Below, piece by piece: positions 1 to 8,080 of a stretch of DNA of 64,000 nucleotides. Each line of letters begins with the position of its first letter. Within the stretch, counting starts at the first letter, position 1. The translations under genes and the position numbers were made by a program. The DNA lies in contig UCGV01000017.1 of the NCBI GenBank assembly GCA_900471925.1, forward strand, positions 1 through 64,000, read 5' to 3'. The notes beneath the pieces were generated by a model. It made no database searches. It saw only the letters and a program-made list of their open reading frames with translations, and was not told the DNA's origin. The stretch is from Hyphomicrobiales bacterium (GTDB taxonomy: Bacteria > Pseudomonadota > Alphaproteobacteria > Rhizobiales > Rhizobiaceae).

Positions 1-330
1 AAGCGGGTCGTAATCGGCGCGGTGACGCTCCTCCTGCAGGATGACAAACGTATCGGCAAACGAGACGATACTGCCCGGGAAGCCGCGGCTTGCCGCCGCT
101 TTGCAGGAATTTTTCGCGACACCGTGCTCGAGGGTCCGATAGACTTGCGCCCATGCTGGTTCACTGCGCGTTTCGCCTGTTCCAACGAGCAGATCGGCGC
201 AATCGCGAGCAAGCGCATGAAACAGCGCATAGTAAGCCGTACTGACGCCGCGTTTCAGGTCGGATTGGCGTGGACGCTTCGGGCTGGCCTTCGCGAGCCG
301 CCGAGCGGTGGCGATCAAATCATGCGACAC
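1..330 (-). CDS. HEPN/UPF0332-like protein, partial (runs off the left end)
   Basis: This leftward reading frame is open from a GTG at 330 to the window edge, so only about 110 N-terminal residues are visible. They include STAYYALFHALA near residue 34 and RHRADYDP at the very end; both are typical of the small alpha-helical UPF0332/HEPN proteins that often act as toxins or RNases in toxin-antitoxin or abortive-infection pairs. It begins only a few bases after the stop of the 97-residue gene at 334-627, so the two are translationally coupled. The family assignment comes from motif recall. No R-x4-6-H RNase motif is visible in the part I can see, so activity is unproven. Confidence 0.55.
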   Translation of the reverse strand, partial: MSHDLIATARRLAKASPKRPRQSDLKRGVSTAYYALFHALARDCADLLVGTGETRSEPAWAQVYRTLEHGVAKNSCKAAASRGFPGSIVSFADTFVILQEERHRADYDPL

Positions 331-333
331 GGC

Positions 334-627
334 TTAGCTTGCGATCTTCTGCTGTTCGTCAAAATGATGCCGAATATGCGGAAACCGCGTCTCTCCAAGG
401 GCGCTCAAAGCCTTTCGCACCTCAGTCGACAGACCGTAAGTGAGTTTCGAACTGATCGGCTTGTCCGAATATGCATAATTCACGTCAACGAGCAGGATGG
501 GATCGCCATCACTGTCTCGATCGGCCCGAATGTCGGCGCCGGAAAACCCTGCCTGGCCGAGGCGGTCACGGAGGACCTTCTCAACGGCTGATTTGGTGGA
601 TTTCGATATGGTCTGTTCGTCGCTCAT
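334..627 (-). CDS. small hypothetical protein upstream of the HEPN-like gene
   Basis: A protein of 97 residues starting at MSDEQTISK; an upstream in-frame start exists at 687, but the extra 20 residues are hydrophobic and look non-coding. It has a charged helical N-terminus and a short beta-rich centre (DGDPILLVDVNYAYSD), with no motif I recognise. It ends just before the GTG start of the HEPN-like gene, so the two form a transcription unit and may be antitoxin (this gene) and toxin (HEPN gene). That pairing is inferred from size and order only. Confidence 0.5.
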   Translation of the reverse strand: MSDEQTISKSTKSAVEKVLRDRLGQAGFSGADIRADRDSDGDPILLVDVNYAYSDKPISSKLTYGLSTEVRKALSALGETRFPHIRHHFDEQQKIAS

Positions 628-858
628 GTTTGCAATATAGAGGATTCTACCAAGGACCGCCACTCCCGCGGAGACGAGGCCGAGCATTTACATAGCTCAT
701 GCGCAGTCGTGTGACTGTTCTGTCCAAATAGAATGATGAAGCGCAGTTCGGCCTTGAGATCGGCCTCCACAATATGCATTTTTTCTGCAACATGGACAGC
801 CTAAGCTGGACGATGTGGATCCCCGCCGCGCAGGGAAAGAAAAGACGGGTTGGAACGT

Positions 859-1359
859 ATGACAAAACCTTGGACAGTCAGCCGCGGCCCGATCGTAGCT
901 TCGCAGATCGACATCCAGAAAGCAGACGCAATAAACGCTTTGCTTGTACGCCCTGTTGGGATCCTGCCGGCAAGGCCCGGCGACACAATCCGACCCTTTG
1001 CTATCGGGCTCTTTGAGGAAATTCGCCCGCTTTTGAAACCTGGTGTTGGCATGACGACGTTGCGCCGCGCGGTTGCTGCCTATGTCCACGCCAAGCGATA
1101 TTATTTCGCGAGCGCCCAGCCCGATTCCGTTCGCCATGACCTGGACGGTAGGCCGCTGGAAGCCCTGAGCGAGGACGATCGCATGACGGCGCAGAACCGT
1201 TTTCTAGGTTTGAAGCAAAAGGCAACCGGCGGTGAGCGAAACTCAGAGCCGTCTCCACTCTCCCCTTCCTCGACGTCAAGCGCGACAAAATCAGAGCAGA
1301 TCCGTGCGAGCCTTCTCGGCCGCGGAAAAATGCAGCACACCTCGCCCATCTCGTCTTGA
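859..1359 (+). CDS. ProQ/FinO-domain RNA-binding protein
   Basis: About 166 residues. From roughly residue 30 to 115 the sequence follows the ProQ/FinO fold pattern: RPVGILPARPG, then AIGLFEEIRPLLKPGVGMTTLRRAVAAYVHAKRYY, then RHDLDGRPLEALSEDDRMTAQ. Proteins of this family bind structured RNAs such as sRNA and mRNA terminators; plasmid FinO regulates conjugation through an antisense RNA. The tail after residue 120 is Ser/Thr-rich and probably disordered. The ATG at 859 is preferred over a TTG at 850. Lying close to a repABC replicon that itself uses an antisense RNA, it could act on plasmid RNAs, but that link is speculative. Confidence 0.75.
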   Translation: MTKPWTVSRGPIVASQIDIQKADAINALLVRPVGILPARPGDTIRPFAIGLFEEIRPLLKPGVGMTTLRRAVAAYVHAKRYYFASAQPDSVRHDLDGRPLEALSEDDRMTAQNRFLGLKQKATGGERNSEPSPLSPSSTSSATKSEQIRASLLGRGKMQHTSPISS

Positions 1360-1448
1360 GCCGAAGTCCACCGCCACCCCAATCGCTTCTCAAACGATAG
1401 ACCCTCGACAGCCAACGAGGATCTTCACCCCTAAAAATCCGGACTTAG

Positions 1449-2849
1449 ATGCAACACGCAAAAATCACACGTACCCAGCACCCGGTCGGCCATGGCGGCT
1501 TTCACTCCGGGTTGATCTCGACGGTCGAGGGGTCGCCCGACGGCGTTCGCTCTGCCAACGAGCGCCCCGTCACAAGCTTTTCCTATGTCTATGACTGCGG
1601 CTCGGAACGAAGCGACGCTTTCAACAGTGAAATGTCGCTCTACCGAACAGCATCCGACGGAAAGACGGACGTGCTTTTTGTTTCACATCTTCACGCTGAT
1701 CACATCAACGGCATCGATCGTCTGCAGGCAATGGCGCCTGCGAAGACGGTCATCGTTCCCTACCTGAATGTCTTAGAGCGCCTGCTTTTCGTGCTTTCCG
1801 ATTTTGAGCGCGGTGCGGTCTCCCGATCGTCACTCGACTACTTTGAGAACCCCGTAGCCTGGTGGCTCGGAAGAGGCGCGGAGCGAGTCATATTTCTTCA
1901 GTCGGGCGGGCCTGACGATATCCTTCCTCCGCGTGGTGCCGAACCCGACGGCCCGATCGACGGCCCCTCCCCTGGACGCCGGATACGACTTGATGACGCT
2001 CCGTCCAAAGGCTCGTCGGCAAACAGACTGGCGACCTACTTGCGCGCGCCATACGGGCCGATCGCTGAAAAGCTCACTCCTGCGGATCCGACAGCGCGAG
2101 AGACGCAAAACGGCGCGTATGTCGCTGCATCCGGCTCGTATCTCCAACTGGAGTGGCAAGCCTTTACAGGTGACGCATGGCGCAGGGGCGATTGGATTCT
2201 CCTCCCATATGTCCATCCGGTCGACGATCCGGCCCGCAAGCGGTTTCTTAGGGATATCAAGAAGGCGCTTGGTTTCCGGGGAAATGAAGAGGCAAAGATC
2301 GCCAAATCGCTGCTTGAGCACCTGCGGTCCGTCGAAAGTGCCAAGCGGCTGGTCGAAATCTACACCCGGCATTTTGCCGGAGGACACAATGCGATTTCGA
2401 TGTCACTTTACTCTGGGCCGTTATCTGAACGCGCCGTCGCAAGCTCTAGCCGCACAGAACCATCCCGGCAATGGCGCTCCTCGCTCGAGGAACCACCATA
2501 CGGTCGCTTCTTCTGGTCACACGATGGCATCGGCTGGCTGGGCACGGGCGACGCCGCGCTTCGTCAAGATAAATGGCGCCAGCCATGGCGGACGTTTTTC
2601 GAAGGCTTTGATGACCGAATTGCAGTCATGACATTGCCACATCATGGTTCCGCCAATAATTTCCATCCGGAAATCCTTGGGTTCCGAGCATTGCGGTTCG
2701 CGCTTGCCACGACTGTCGAGGCTCGAAACCGCGTGTCTCGCCTGAGAGAGACGCTCGGCGCGGTGGAACAGGCGGGTATTCATACACGAGTTATCGACGA
2801 TGGACGCTTGAGCCGTTTCACTGTCACTTGCGAACGTATCATGGCCTAG
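1449..2849 (+). CDS. ComEC-like metallo-beta-lactamase-fold hydrolase
   Basis: A 466-residue protein with the metal-binding motif HLHADH at residues 80-85, followed much later by GTGDA and by LPHHGS near residue 397, the layout seen in the MBL domain of ComEC/Rec2-type proteins and related stand-alone hydrolases. No membrane segments or signal peptide are visible, so it is a soluble cytoplasmic enzyme rather than a DNA-uptake channel. The long insertion between the two motif groups (about residues 150-330) is unusual. Substrate unknown; a phosphodiesterase or nuclease is the commonest role of this subgroup. It is transcribed rightward, 90 bases after the ProQ-like gene, perhaps with it. Confidence 0.7.
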   Translation: MQHAKITRTQHPVGHGGFHSGLISTVEGSPDGVRSANERPVTSFSYVYDCGSERSDAFNSEMSLYRTASDGKTDVLFVSHLHADHINGIDRLQAMAPAKTVIVPYLNVLERLLFVLSDFERGAVSRSSLDYFENPVAWWLGRGAERVIFLQSGGPDDILPPRGAEPDGPIDGPSPGRRIRLDDAPSKGSSANRLATYLRAPYGPIAEKLTPADPTARETQNGAYVAASGSYLQLEWQAFTGDAWRRGDWILLPYVHPVDDPARKRFLRDIKKALGFRGNEEAKIAKSLLEHLRSVESAKRLVEIYTRHFAGGHNAISMSLYSGPLSERAVASSSRTEPSRQWRSSLEEPPYGRFFWSHDGIGWLGTGDAALRQDKWRQPWRTFFEGFDDRIAVMTLPHHGSANNFHPEILGFRALRFALATTVEARNRVSRLRETLGAVEQAGIHTRVIDDGRLSRFTVTCERIMA

Positions 2850-3290
2850 TCGGCCGTCGGGCGACACCTATGCGCGAAAGTGCCGTTTTGCATTTATTGC
2901 AAGATCCCGCTCCACCGAAATCATAACTCGTACGATGCCGAGGCGCGGTTCGCCTCCCGCGCATCCGTATGCGGGGGCAGACGGACGGCGGGCAGCCACG
3001 GCAAACACCGTCTGCCGTGGCTTTGAAGCTTGTATGTTCGGCACCCACCCAGCACTCGCCGCCCTTCTTGCTTTCCCTCGCTCGGACCAGCAGCTCTGAT
3101 CATGTGTCTATCAAGCCAGTGAGGAACGAGCCTACTGGCGGCGCGTAGGCTTGGTCAGCACCCGGGGGCGCCACACTCCTCGAAAGCCCGCGCGCTCCTT
3201 GCCGGCGCCGCTGAGCCCGAAGAACCTGGCGGCGACGAAGACCGTTGGCCAACAACTGTGAAACCGGTATGATTTCACTCGCTTGCGGCG

Positions 3291-3306
3291 GTTAGTCCCG
3301 ACTAAC
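3291..3306. repeat. parS: parS-like palindrome, imperfect centre
   Basis: GTTAGTCCCGACTAAC has 7-base arms (GTTAGTC and GACTAAC) around CC. It follows the repABC parS pattern GTT-N4-GC-N4-AAC except that the central GC is CC. It lies 340 bases from the better match at 3629-3644 and shares the GTTAGT half-site, so it may be a second, weaker RepB-binding site. Confidence 0.5.
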
Positions 3307-3624
3307 GGCCAACAAGCTGCCGTCAGCGACGCCTGTTGAGCAATTCCAGCGGATGAACGCAAGCACCTGTCGTCCGCACGATTGCCTGAGAACTGAAAGC
3401 CAGACCGGTTCGAGTGTTTCAGACCATGGTAATGGCATAGAAATTACCCGAGGCTCACACAAGCAACTCTACAGCCGCACGAAACTTTCCCTCCTCCGGG
3501 CATCCAATATCGCGATGCCTGTATTGGCAGCAGAACGAACTCAGCTGCCAAACCGCGAAATTCGCCGGGTTAGACGAGGGAAGCCCCAACCAGTCCAGAA
3601 ATGCTTGTTAATTCAGTCATTTAG

Positions 3625-3648
3625 CGCAGTTAGTCGCAACTAACTGCG
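3625..3648. repeat. parS: parS centromere palindrome next to repC
   Basis: A perfect inverted repeat with 10-base arms (CGCAGTTAGT and ACTAACTGCG) around CGCA. The inner 16 bases, 3629-3644 (GTTAGTCGCAACTAAC), match the repABC parS consensus GTT-N4-GC-N4-AAC exactly. It ends three bases before the repC stop codon. RepB, the ParB homologue at 5021-6064, is the expected binding partner. Confidence 0.8.
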
Positions 3649-3650
3649 AT

Positions 3651-4865
3651 CTAGACTGCTTGACGCAGCATGCCACCACTGTTGCGGAGCAGCGCCATGA
3701 TTACCGGGCCGAGAGAAAACTCACCCCGATCGGCGCGCCGCGTCAGATCACGCAGATATCCACCTGGCGAATTGATCAGATTTGCGCGCTCAAGGATGCA
3801 ACCGACCGCCACTGCGGCATTTTCCGGTCCCATGACCTCGCACGCATCTTGGTAAGCGGTTGGGCTGATCCCCAGCATCGATCTCACCACCACCGCGGCC
3901 GACATGAGGTCGCGCCAGCTTCCGACCGCCCCGCCCGGTCCATAGTCAACCATCTGCTGACAGGCCTTAAGCACCACACCAAGAGGGAAAGACTTCATCG
4001 GCTCCACCCTTGGCTTGTCGGGTTTGCTCGACTTCGCGCCCTGCTCTTTTTCAGAGCTAGGTTCAACTTCATATGTGGATTCGGGATTTGAATTCTGTAT
4101 GTGCTGCCCAAATCGAGCATCATTGGTGCTATTGAATTGCGAATTCTGTTGATTGTCCAACTGATTAATGATTTCGTCCCGAAGAAGCTCCATTTCATCC
4201 AGAACCCCCGCTACGTCGTTCATGGCTGGAGAACGAGGGATGCGGGCAACGAGTTCGACATAGATCGCTTCAATGGCTGCCCAGTCGCCCTCGGCTCCCT
4301 CCTCCATTGCTGCCGAAATTAGCTTGCGAACGTCACGGCGGCAGATCGTCAGGTTCTCCTTGGCTTTCCGGAAAGCGGAACGCGCGGCAACGACCTTCTG
4401 AGCGATGAGCGCCAGTTCTTCGGATCGGGCGAGCATTGGCGAGAGATCAAAGCCGAAGGCATTCTCGATTTCACCGGCATTATTCTTACGCGCGAAGCGT
4501 TTGCCGTTCGCGCTGTCTTTCCGAACGATCAGCCCGGATTCCACCAGTAATGCAAGGTGACGGCGAAGTGTTGCTCCAGCCATGCCATGGGCACGCAGGA
4601 TCAATTGTGCGTTCGACGGAAACACTACCAACTGTGCTTCCTGGCGCAATTCGTTCTCCGGGTAGAAACTCAGCAGCGCGTCGAGCACAGCAAGACTGCT
4701 CGACTGCAGGCCGAGCGCTTCCCTGGCCTCAGAAGCGTCCCGAAAGACCTTCCACTTGTCGACCGATTTGCCGGCCTTGATTTCGGCCGCAGCGACCTGT
4801 CGCCTCACGAGAGCAAGCGTCATCGGCCGCCGCCCAAAGGGCGTCGTCACACTTCCAGTCTGCAT
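3651..4865 (-). CDS. repC: plasmid replication initiator RepC
   Basis: A protein of 404 residues, close to the usual 400-440 for RepC. The N-terminus (MQTGSVTTPFGRRPMTLALV) is characteristic, followed by a winged-helix-like domain (GMAGATLRRHLALLVESGLIVRKDSANGK split over residues 95-125) and the conserved C-terminal block GISPTAYQDACEVMG and GGYLRDLTRRADRGEF. RepC is the initiator of repABC plasmids, and the origin normally lies inside the repC coding sequence, so the origin is probably here. It is the last gene of the leftward repA-repB-repC operon and is separated from repB by the antisense RNA region. Confidence 0.95.
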   Translation of the reverse strand: MQTGSVTTPFGRRPMTLALVRRQVAAAEIKAGKSVDKWKVFRDASEAREALGLQSSSLAVLDALLSFYPENELRQEAQLVVFPSNAQLILRAHGMAGATLRRHLALLVESGLIVRKDSANGKRFARKNNAGEIENAFGFDLSPMLARSEELALIAQKVVAARSAFRKAKENLTICRRDVRKLISAAMEEGAEGDWAAIEAIYVELVARIPRSPAMNDVAGVLDEMELLRDEIINQLDNQQNSQFNSTNDARFGQHIQNSNPESTYEVEPSSEKEQGAKSSKPDKPRVEPMKSFPLGVVLKACQQMVDYGPGGAVGSWRDLMSAAVVVRSMLGISPTAYQDACEVMGPENAAVAVGCILERANLINSPGGYLRDLTRRADRGEFSLGPVIMALLRNSGGMLRQAV

Positions 4866-4924
4866 TGTCTTTCACCTTTCAAAAGGCAAAAGAAATCAGC
4901 TCACCAAATCGGTGCCAAAGACTC

Positions 4925-5016
4925 TTGACGAATATTCGTGGAAGTGCGATTCTCAGGTTGCTTAGATCTGAAAGAGGTTTCCACGACGGCGACGTTTTGG
5001 GGGCCTTTTTCTTTTT
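4925..5016 (+). ncRNA. antisense countertranscribed RNA (incA-type) between repB and repC, with its promoter
   Basis: The 155-base repB-repC gap carries a rightward promoter, opposite to repC: TTGACG at 4925-4930, a 17-base spacer, and GATTCT at 4948-4953. A transcript from about 4960 would end in the T-rich run at 5006-5016 after a hairpin pairing GAAAGAGG (4970-4977) with CCTTTTTC (5004-5011, one G-U pair). That gives an RNA of about 55 nt, the usual size of the repABC ctRNA that represses repC and sets copy number and incompatibility. Exact ends are inferred. Confidence 0.65.
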
Positions 5017-5020
5017 CCGC

Positions 5021-6064
5021 TTAATCTCCGTTATCAGTTTGCTCTAGAGCGCCGCCCTTGGAGCGATGCTCCTCGAAAAGCGCTGGCAATCGTTCGAGAA
5101 CGAAAGCCGCGAAATCAGGCATCTCGCGTAGATCGATCGAGAGGTCCAACTTGGTTTTGCTCTTCGTCACCTGGGCTAGACGCACGCCCGTGGGCGTCGT
5201 CAAAAGCTCTGGAAGTCCACGCTTTACCGGCTCAGGCTTGAGGCGCGCGACAAGCACCTTAAACCGCTCGGGGGAGGGCAGGGCTTTCGCCTCCGCCGAT
5301 CGCAAGAAGACAGATGCTTGTTCAAGGTCGCTGTCACGCCTCAGTAGATCGGCGAGACCTACCCAGCTCTTCAAGCCGACCCCGGGGGCCGAGCCGATCG
5401 CGTCGATAACTTCCGCGGGGATGCGCGTCACGACCGAGAGCATGTTCGACAGGTCGCTTTTGTAAATGGACAAAGCGGCCATCACCACATCTCTCGCAAA
5501 CTGCTCGTTCAGCCGAGAGGCGAAGCGCGCCTTTTCGATAAACGTGAGGTCTTGGCGTTCATTGTTTTCCTGGCCCTGGGCAATGACGAGCTGCTCGTCA
5601 GTTAAGTCCCTGACGACCGCCTTGACGGGACGGTTCAGTTCCGTGACCGCACGAAGTCGACGGTGCCCGAATGCCACCTGGTACCGCCCCGGCGCTTCGG
5701 GGTGAGGGCGCACGAGGATTGGGATCTGCTGACCTTGCTCACGGATTGCTTCAACGAGACCCTCGATATCACCGGGCATACGGTCCTGAACGAACGAGGG
5801 ATCGATCGTATCGGTGTTGAGCTCGATGATGGTTTGGCCTTCAGCCAGGCGCCTTTCAATTTCTTCGGCACGCTCAAAACGCGCCTTTCCTTCTGCGAAA
5901 GCGCCGCCAACCTGGCTCGTGAGACGCGACGATGCCGGCATTGGCCCTTCCGCTGGGGCTGTACCGAGGAGTGGGAGAATGCTCCGGCTCTTAACCGGTC
6001 TTTCAACCGGCGCACCGACGGCACCAGTTGGTGTCTGGGCGCGGAGGATATCTTTCCTGCTCAT
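5021..6064 (-). CDS. repB: plasmid partition protein RepB (ParB family)
   Basis: About 347 residues. The ParB core is visible: QGQQIPILVRPHPEAPGRYQVAFGHRRLRA around residues 110-140 (the ParB/Srx nucleotide-binding box with GHRRLRA), then the helix-turn-helix that binds parS. I place the start at the ATG at 6064 because its first bases overlap the repA stop as ATGA, the usual coupling in repABC operons; an ATG at 6079 would overlap repA by 19 bases. RepB binds the parS palindromes near repC and works with the RepA ATPase in segregation. Confidence 0.95.
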   Translation of the reverse strand: MSRKDILRAQTPTGAVGAPVERPVKSRSILPLLGTAPAEGPMPASSRLTSQVGGAFAEGKARFERAEEIERRLAEGQTIIELNTDTIDPSFVQDRMPGDIEGLVEAIREQGQQIPILVRPHPEAPGRYQVAFGHRRLRAVTELNRPVKAVVRDLTDEQLVIAQGQENNERQDLTFIEKARFASRLNEQFARDVVMAALSIYKSDLSNMLSVVTRIPAEVIDAIGSAPGVGLKSWVGLADLLRRDSDLEQASVFLRSAEAKALPSPERFKVLVARLKPEPVKRGLPELLTTPTGVRLAQVTKSKTKLDLSIDLREMPDFAAFVLERLPALFEEHRSKGGALEQTDNGD

Positions 6065-7272
6065 GGTTTTCTTCCCCATGCTTTCTTAATCAGCGACTCG
6101 ATCTCATCGTTGACGTTGTTCATCGCCTCCAACGCGCGATCGTAGGTAGCGCGGGTGAACTGGCCTCTTTCAACTTCGAAAAGTGTCTGGTTCGTCAGGC
6201 CTGCATCCGAGACGGCTGTCGTCTTTAGCATAGGGAAGTTCAGGACATTTTCCCCGAAAATAGCCCGCAGATAGCCGACCATCTGGTTCTGCGGCCCGTC
6301 ACTTGGCTCGAAACGAGTCACGAGATAGCGCATCCAGTTATAATCGAAGCGCGCGCCGTGGGAAGAGATCTCCCGAAGCAGGTCCGACGTCATCGACAGG
6401 AACTGGTTCATCGACATTACGTCGAGCATCTGCGGATGCACGGTGATCAAAACAGACGTTGCTGCGGTCAGCGCAGACAGGGTCAGGTAGCCGAGCTGTG
6501 GTGGGCAGTCGATCACCACGACGTCGTAATTGGGTGCCACCTGGTCAAGCACCTCGCTGATCCGATGGAAGAACATCGTATCGCCGATCTTCCGCTTCAT
6601 CAGTGCCCGCGGGGTGTCGTGTTCGAACTCCATCAGTTCCAGATTGCCTGGGATCAGATGAAGGTCGGGAATGTAGGTCGCCCGAACGATTTCGCCCATT
6701 GGACGGGCGTCGTCGTAGCGTATCGCACCGTAAAGCGTCTCATTTGCACCAACATCCGTCTCGGGTTGGTTACCAAAGAGCGTCGACAGGCTAGCCTGGG
6801 GGTCAAGATCGATGGCGAGCACGCGGTAGCCCCGAAGGGCAAGATACTGGGCGAGGTGGGCAGCCGTGGTCGTCTTGCCGGACCCACCCTTGAAATTCAT
6901 GACAGAGATGATCTGCAGGGCCTCGTCGTCACGGCGGTGGGGAAGATAGCGGCGATTTCCGCGTCCAACCTGGTCGAGATGCTTGCGGATCTTGTGCATG
7001 TCCTCGACGGAATACGACCGGCGTCCGGTGGGACTGGTGCTGACCTGAAGGTCCTCAACCTCATTTGCGAGCTGACGAAGGTACACTTCCTTGACGCCAA
7101 CCAGCTTTGCTGCTTCCGCCGGCTGAAACGTCCGGATCCCCTTTTCCGCCGTGGGGGGAAAAGTTGCCAGTTGATGCTCTTGCAGTTGCGCCGACAACGA
7201 ACGAGAATGGCGCTCAATCAAGCCCATCAGGTCTTCGTCTTTTGGCGGTAATTTTGCAGCGATTTTGGGCAT
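6061..7272 (-). CDS. repA: plasmid partition ATPase RepA (ParA family)
   Basis: A 403-residue ParA/MinD-type ATPase with the deviant Walker A KGGSGKTT at residues 128-135, preceded by an N-terminal MerR-like helix-turn-helix (KLVGVKEVYLRQLANEVEDLQ) used for autoregulation. Other ParA motifs follow: IDLDPQASLSTLFG and VVIDCPPQLGYLTLSAL. It drives segregation together with RepB and normally represses its own promoter. It is the first gene of the leftward operon, and the promoter must lie in the roughly 350 bases to its right. Confidence 0.96.
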   Translation of the reverse strand: MPKIAAKLPPKDEDLMGLIERHSRSLSAQLQEHQLATFPPTAEKGIRTFQPAEAAKLVGVKEVYLRQLANEVEDLQVSTSPTGRRSYSVEDMHKIRKHLDQVGRGNRRYLPHRRDDEALQIISVMNFKGGSGKTTTAAHLAQYLALRGYRVLAIDLDPQASLSTLFGNQPETDVGANETLYGAIRYDDARPMGEIVRATYIPDLHLIPGNLELMEFEHDTPRALMKRKIGDTMFFHRISEVLDQVAPNYDVVVIDCPPQLGYLTLSALTAATSVLITVHPQMLDVMSMNQFLSMTSDLLREISSHGARFDYNWMRYLVTRFEPSDGPQNQMVGYLRAIFGENVLNFPMLKTTAVSDAGLTNQTLFEVERGQFTRATYDRALEAMNNVNDEIESLIKKAWGRKP

Positions 7273-7640
7273 CCCCGGACCTGATTTCTTAAAATAGCGC
7301 TTGCTAGCGGAAATTGCTAATCACTCCGCTGCTGACAATAAGCATCGATTCTAACAGGCTGGCAAGCTATTTAGGGTTAACAAAACCTTAACGCGGTAAC
7401 CTGGGAATGATGTCGCACCTCGGGTATGTTCTTTACAAACAGAGCGTTAAAGCCGTTTCTCAAGCGATAGCAGCTCTAATCCATCAACTGGAATCTTCGC
7501 TCACCGAGCCGGTGCAAATGAAAGGTCAGCCGTGGGATCGCTAAAGGCGGCGCATTGGGGTGCCAGTGTTTGCGACTCAGTCAACAGCGACGCGCAATGG
7601 GAAGCACGCGGTATGGTGAGTGCATTTTCCCACCTATGGG
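7273..7640. promoter_or_regulatory. repA upstream region
   Basis: About 370 bases upstream of repA with no gene. It must contain the repABC operon promoter and RepA operator. I see A/T-rich stretches and partial symmetry around GGGTTAACAAAACCTTAACG (7373-7392), but no clear match to a sigma-70 promoter that I would defend, so no boxes are assigned. Confidence 0.4.
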
Positions 7641-7976
7641 CGCCTTCACCTATTCCGGCGTGTGACCATTCCGCGACATCGATTTTGGCGTGAGATGATG
7701 GCGGCGGCGATTACGCTCCGGTCGAAGTTGGGCGTCAGCCCGTCGGCTTACGAGGACGCTTGCGAGGTGATGGGCCAAACGGGAGCGGCATTTGCGATCG
7801 CCTGCATCTACGACGGGGCAGGGCATATCACTACGGCGGGAGGTTATCTTCGAGATCTTACGGCGAAGGCGCGGCGCGGGGAGTTTTTGCTTAGGCCGAT
7901 GCTGTTTGCGTTAGCTGAGAGAAAATCCCGGTCTGGTCAGCGCGTCTGCGTAAGTGGGGATATTTTTAACCTCTAG
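7640..7976 (+). pseudogene. remnant of a second repC (C-terminal part only)
   Basis: An open frame here translates to a stretch closely similar to the C-terminus of the intact RepC in this window: FWREMMAAAITLRSKLGVSP, AYEDACEVMGQTGAAFAIAC and GGYLRDLTAKARRGEF correspond to SWRDLMSAAVVVRSMLGISP, AYQDACEVMGPENAAVAVGC and GGYLRDLTRRADRGEF. The N-terminal three quarters of RepC, including the initiation domain, is absent and the frame upstream is not RepC-like. It lies on the opposite strand and beyond the far end of the repABC operon, so it is likely a scar of plasmid co-integration or recombination between repABC replicons. Confidence 0.8.
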
Positions 7977-8080
7977 GCGCTAACCGTCTGAAGGAACGTA
8001 ATAATTCTGACTAGCTTCCGGCTGGCAACTCCCGCACCGTACCTCCAAACTTAAAAATCTCAAGGAGCGTTGAGTCTCAA

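Larger units (their letters stand above)
2850..3650. other. non-coding region downstream of repC
   Basis: About 800 bases separate the MBL gene from the repC stop. I see no convincing gene: the open frames here are short and lack ribosome sites. The region holds two related palindromes (3291-3306 and 3625-3648) that fit plasmid partition sites, and a near-repeat of GGCCAACAA around 3247 and 3306. In some repABC plasmids the centromere lies downstream of repC, which agrees with this arrangement. Confidence 0.6.

Noticed and set aside
22-591. Long open frame on the plus strand over the left end
   Set aside because: The minus strand carries two better genes there (HEPN-like and its partner), with protein-like composition, coupling and a family match.
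6358-7251. 297-residue open frame opposite repA
   Set aside because: It lies fully inside the strongly supported repA gene and its translation has no recognisable domain.
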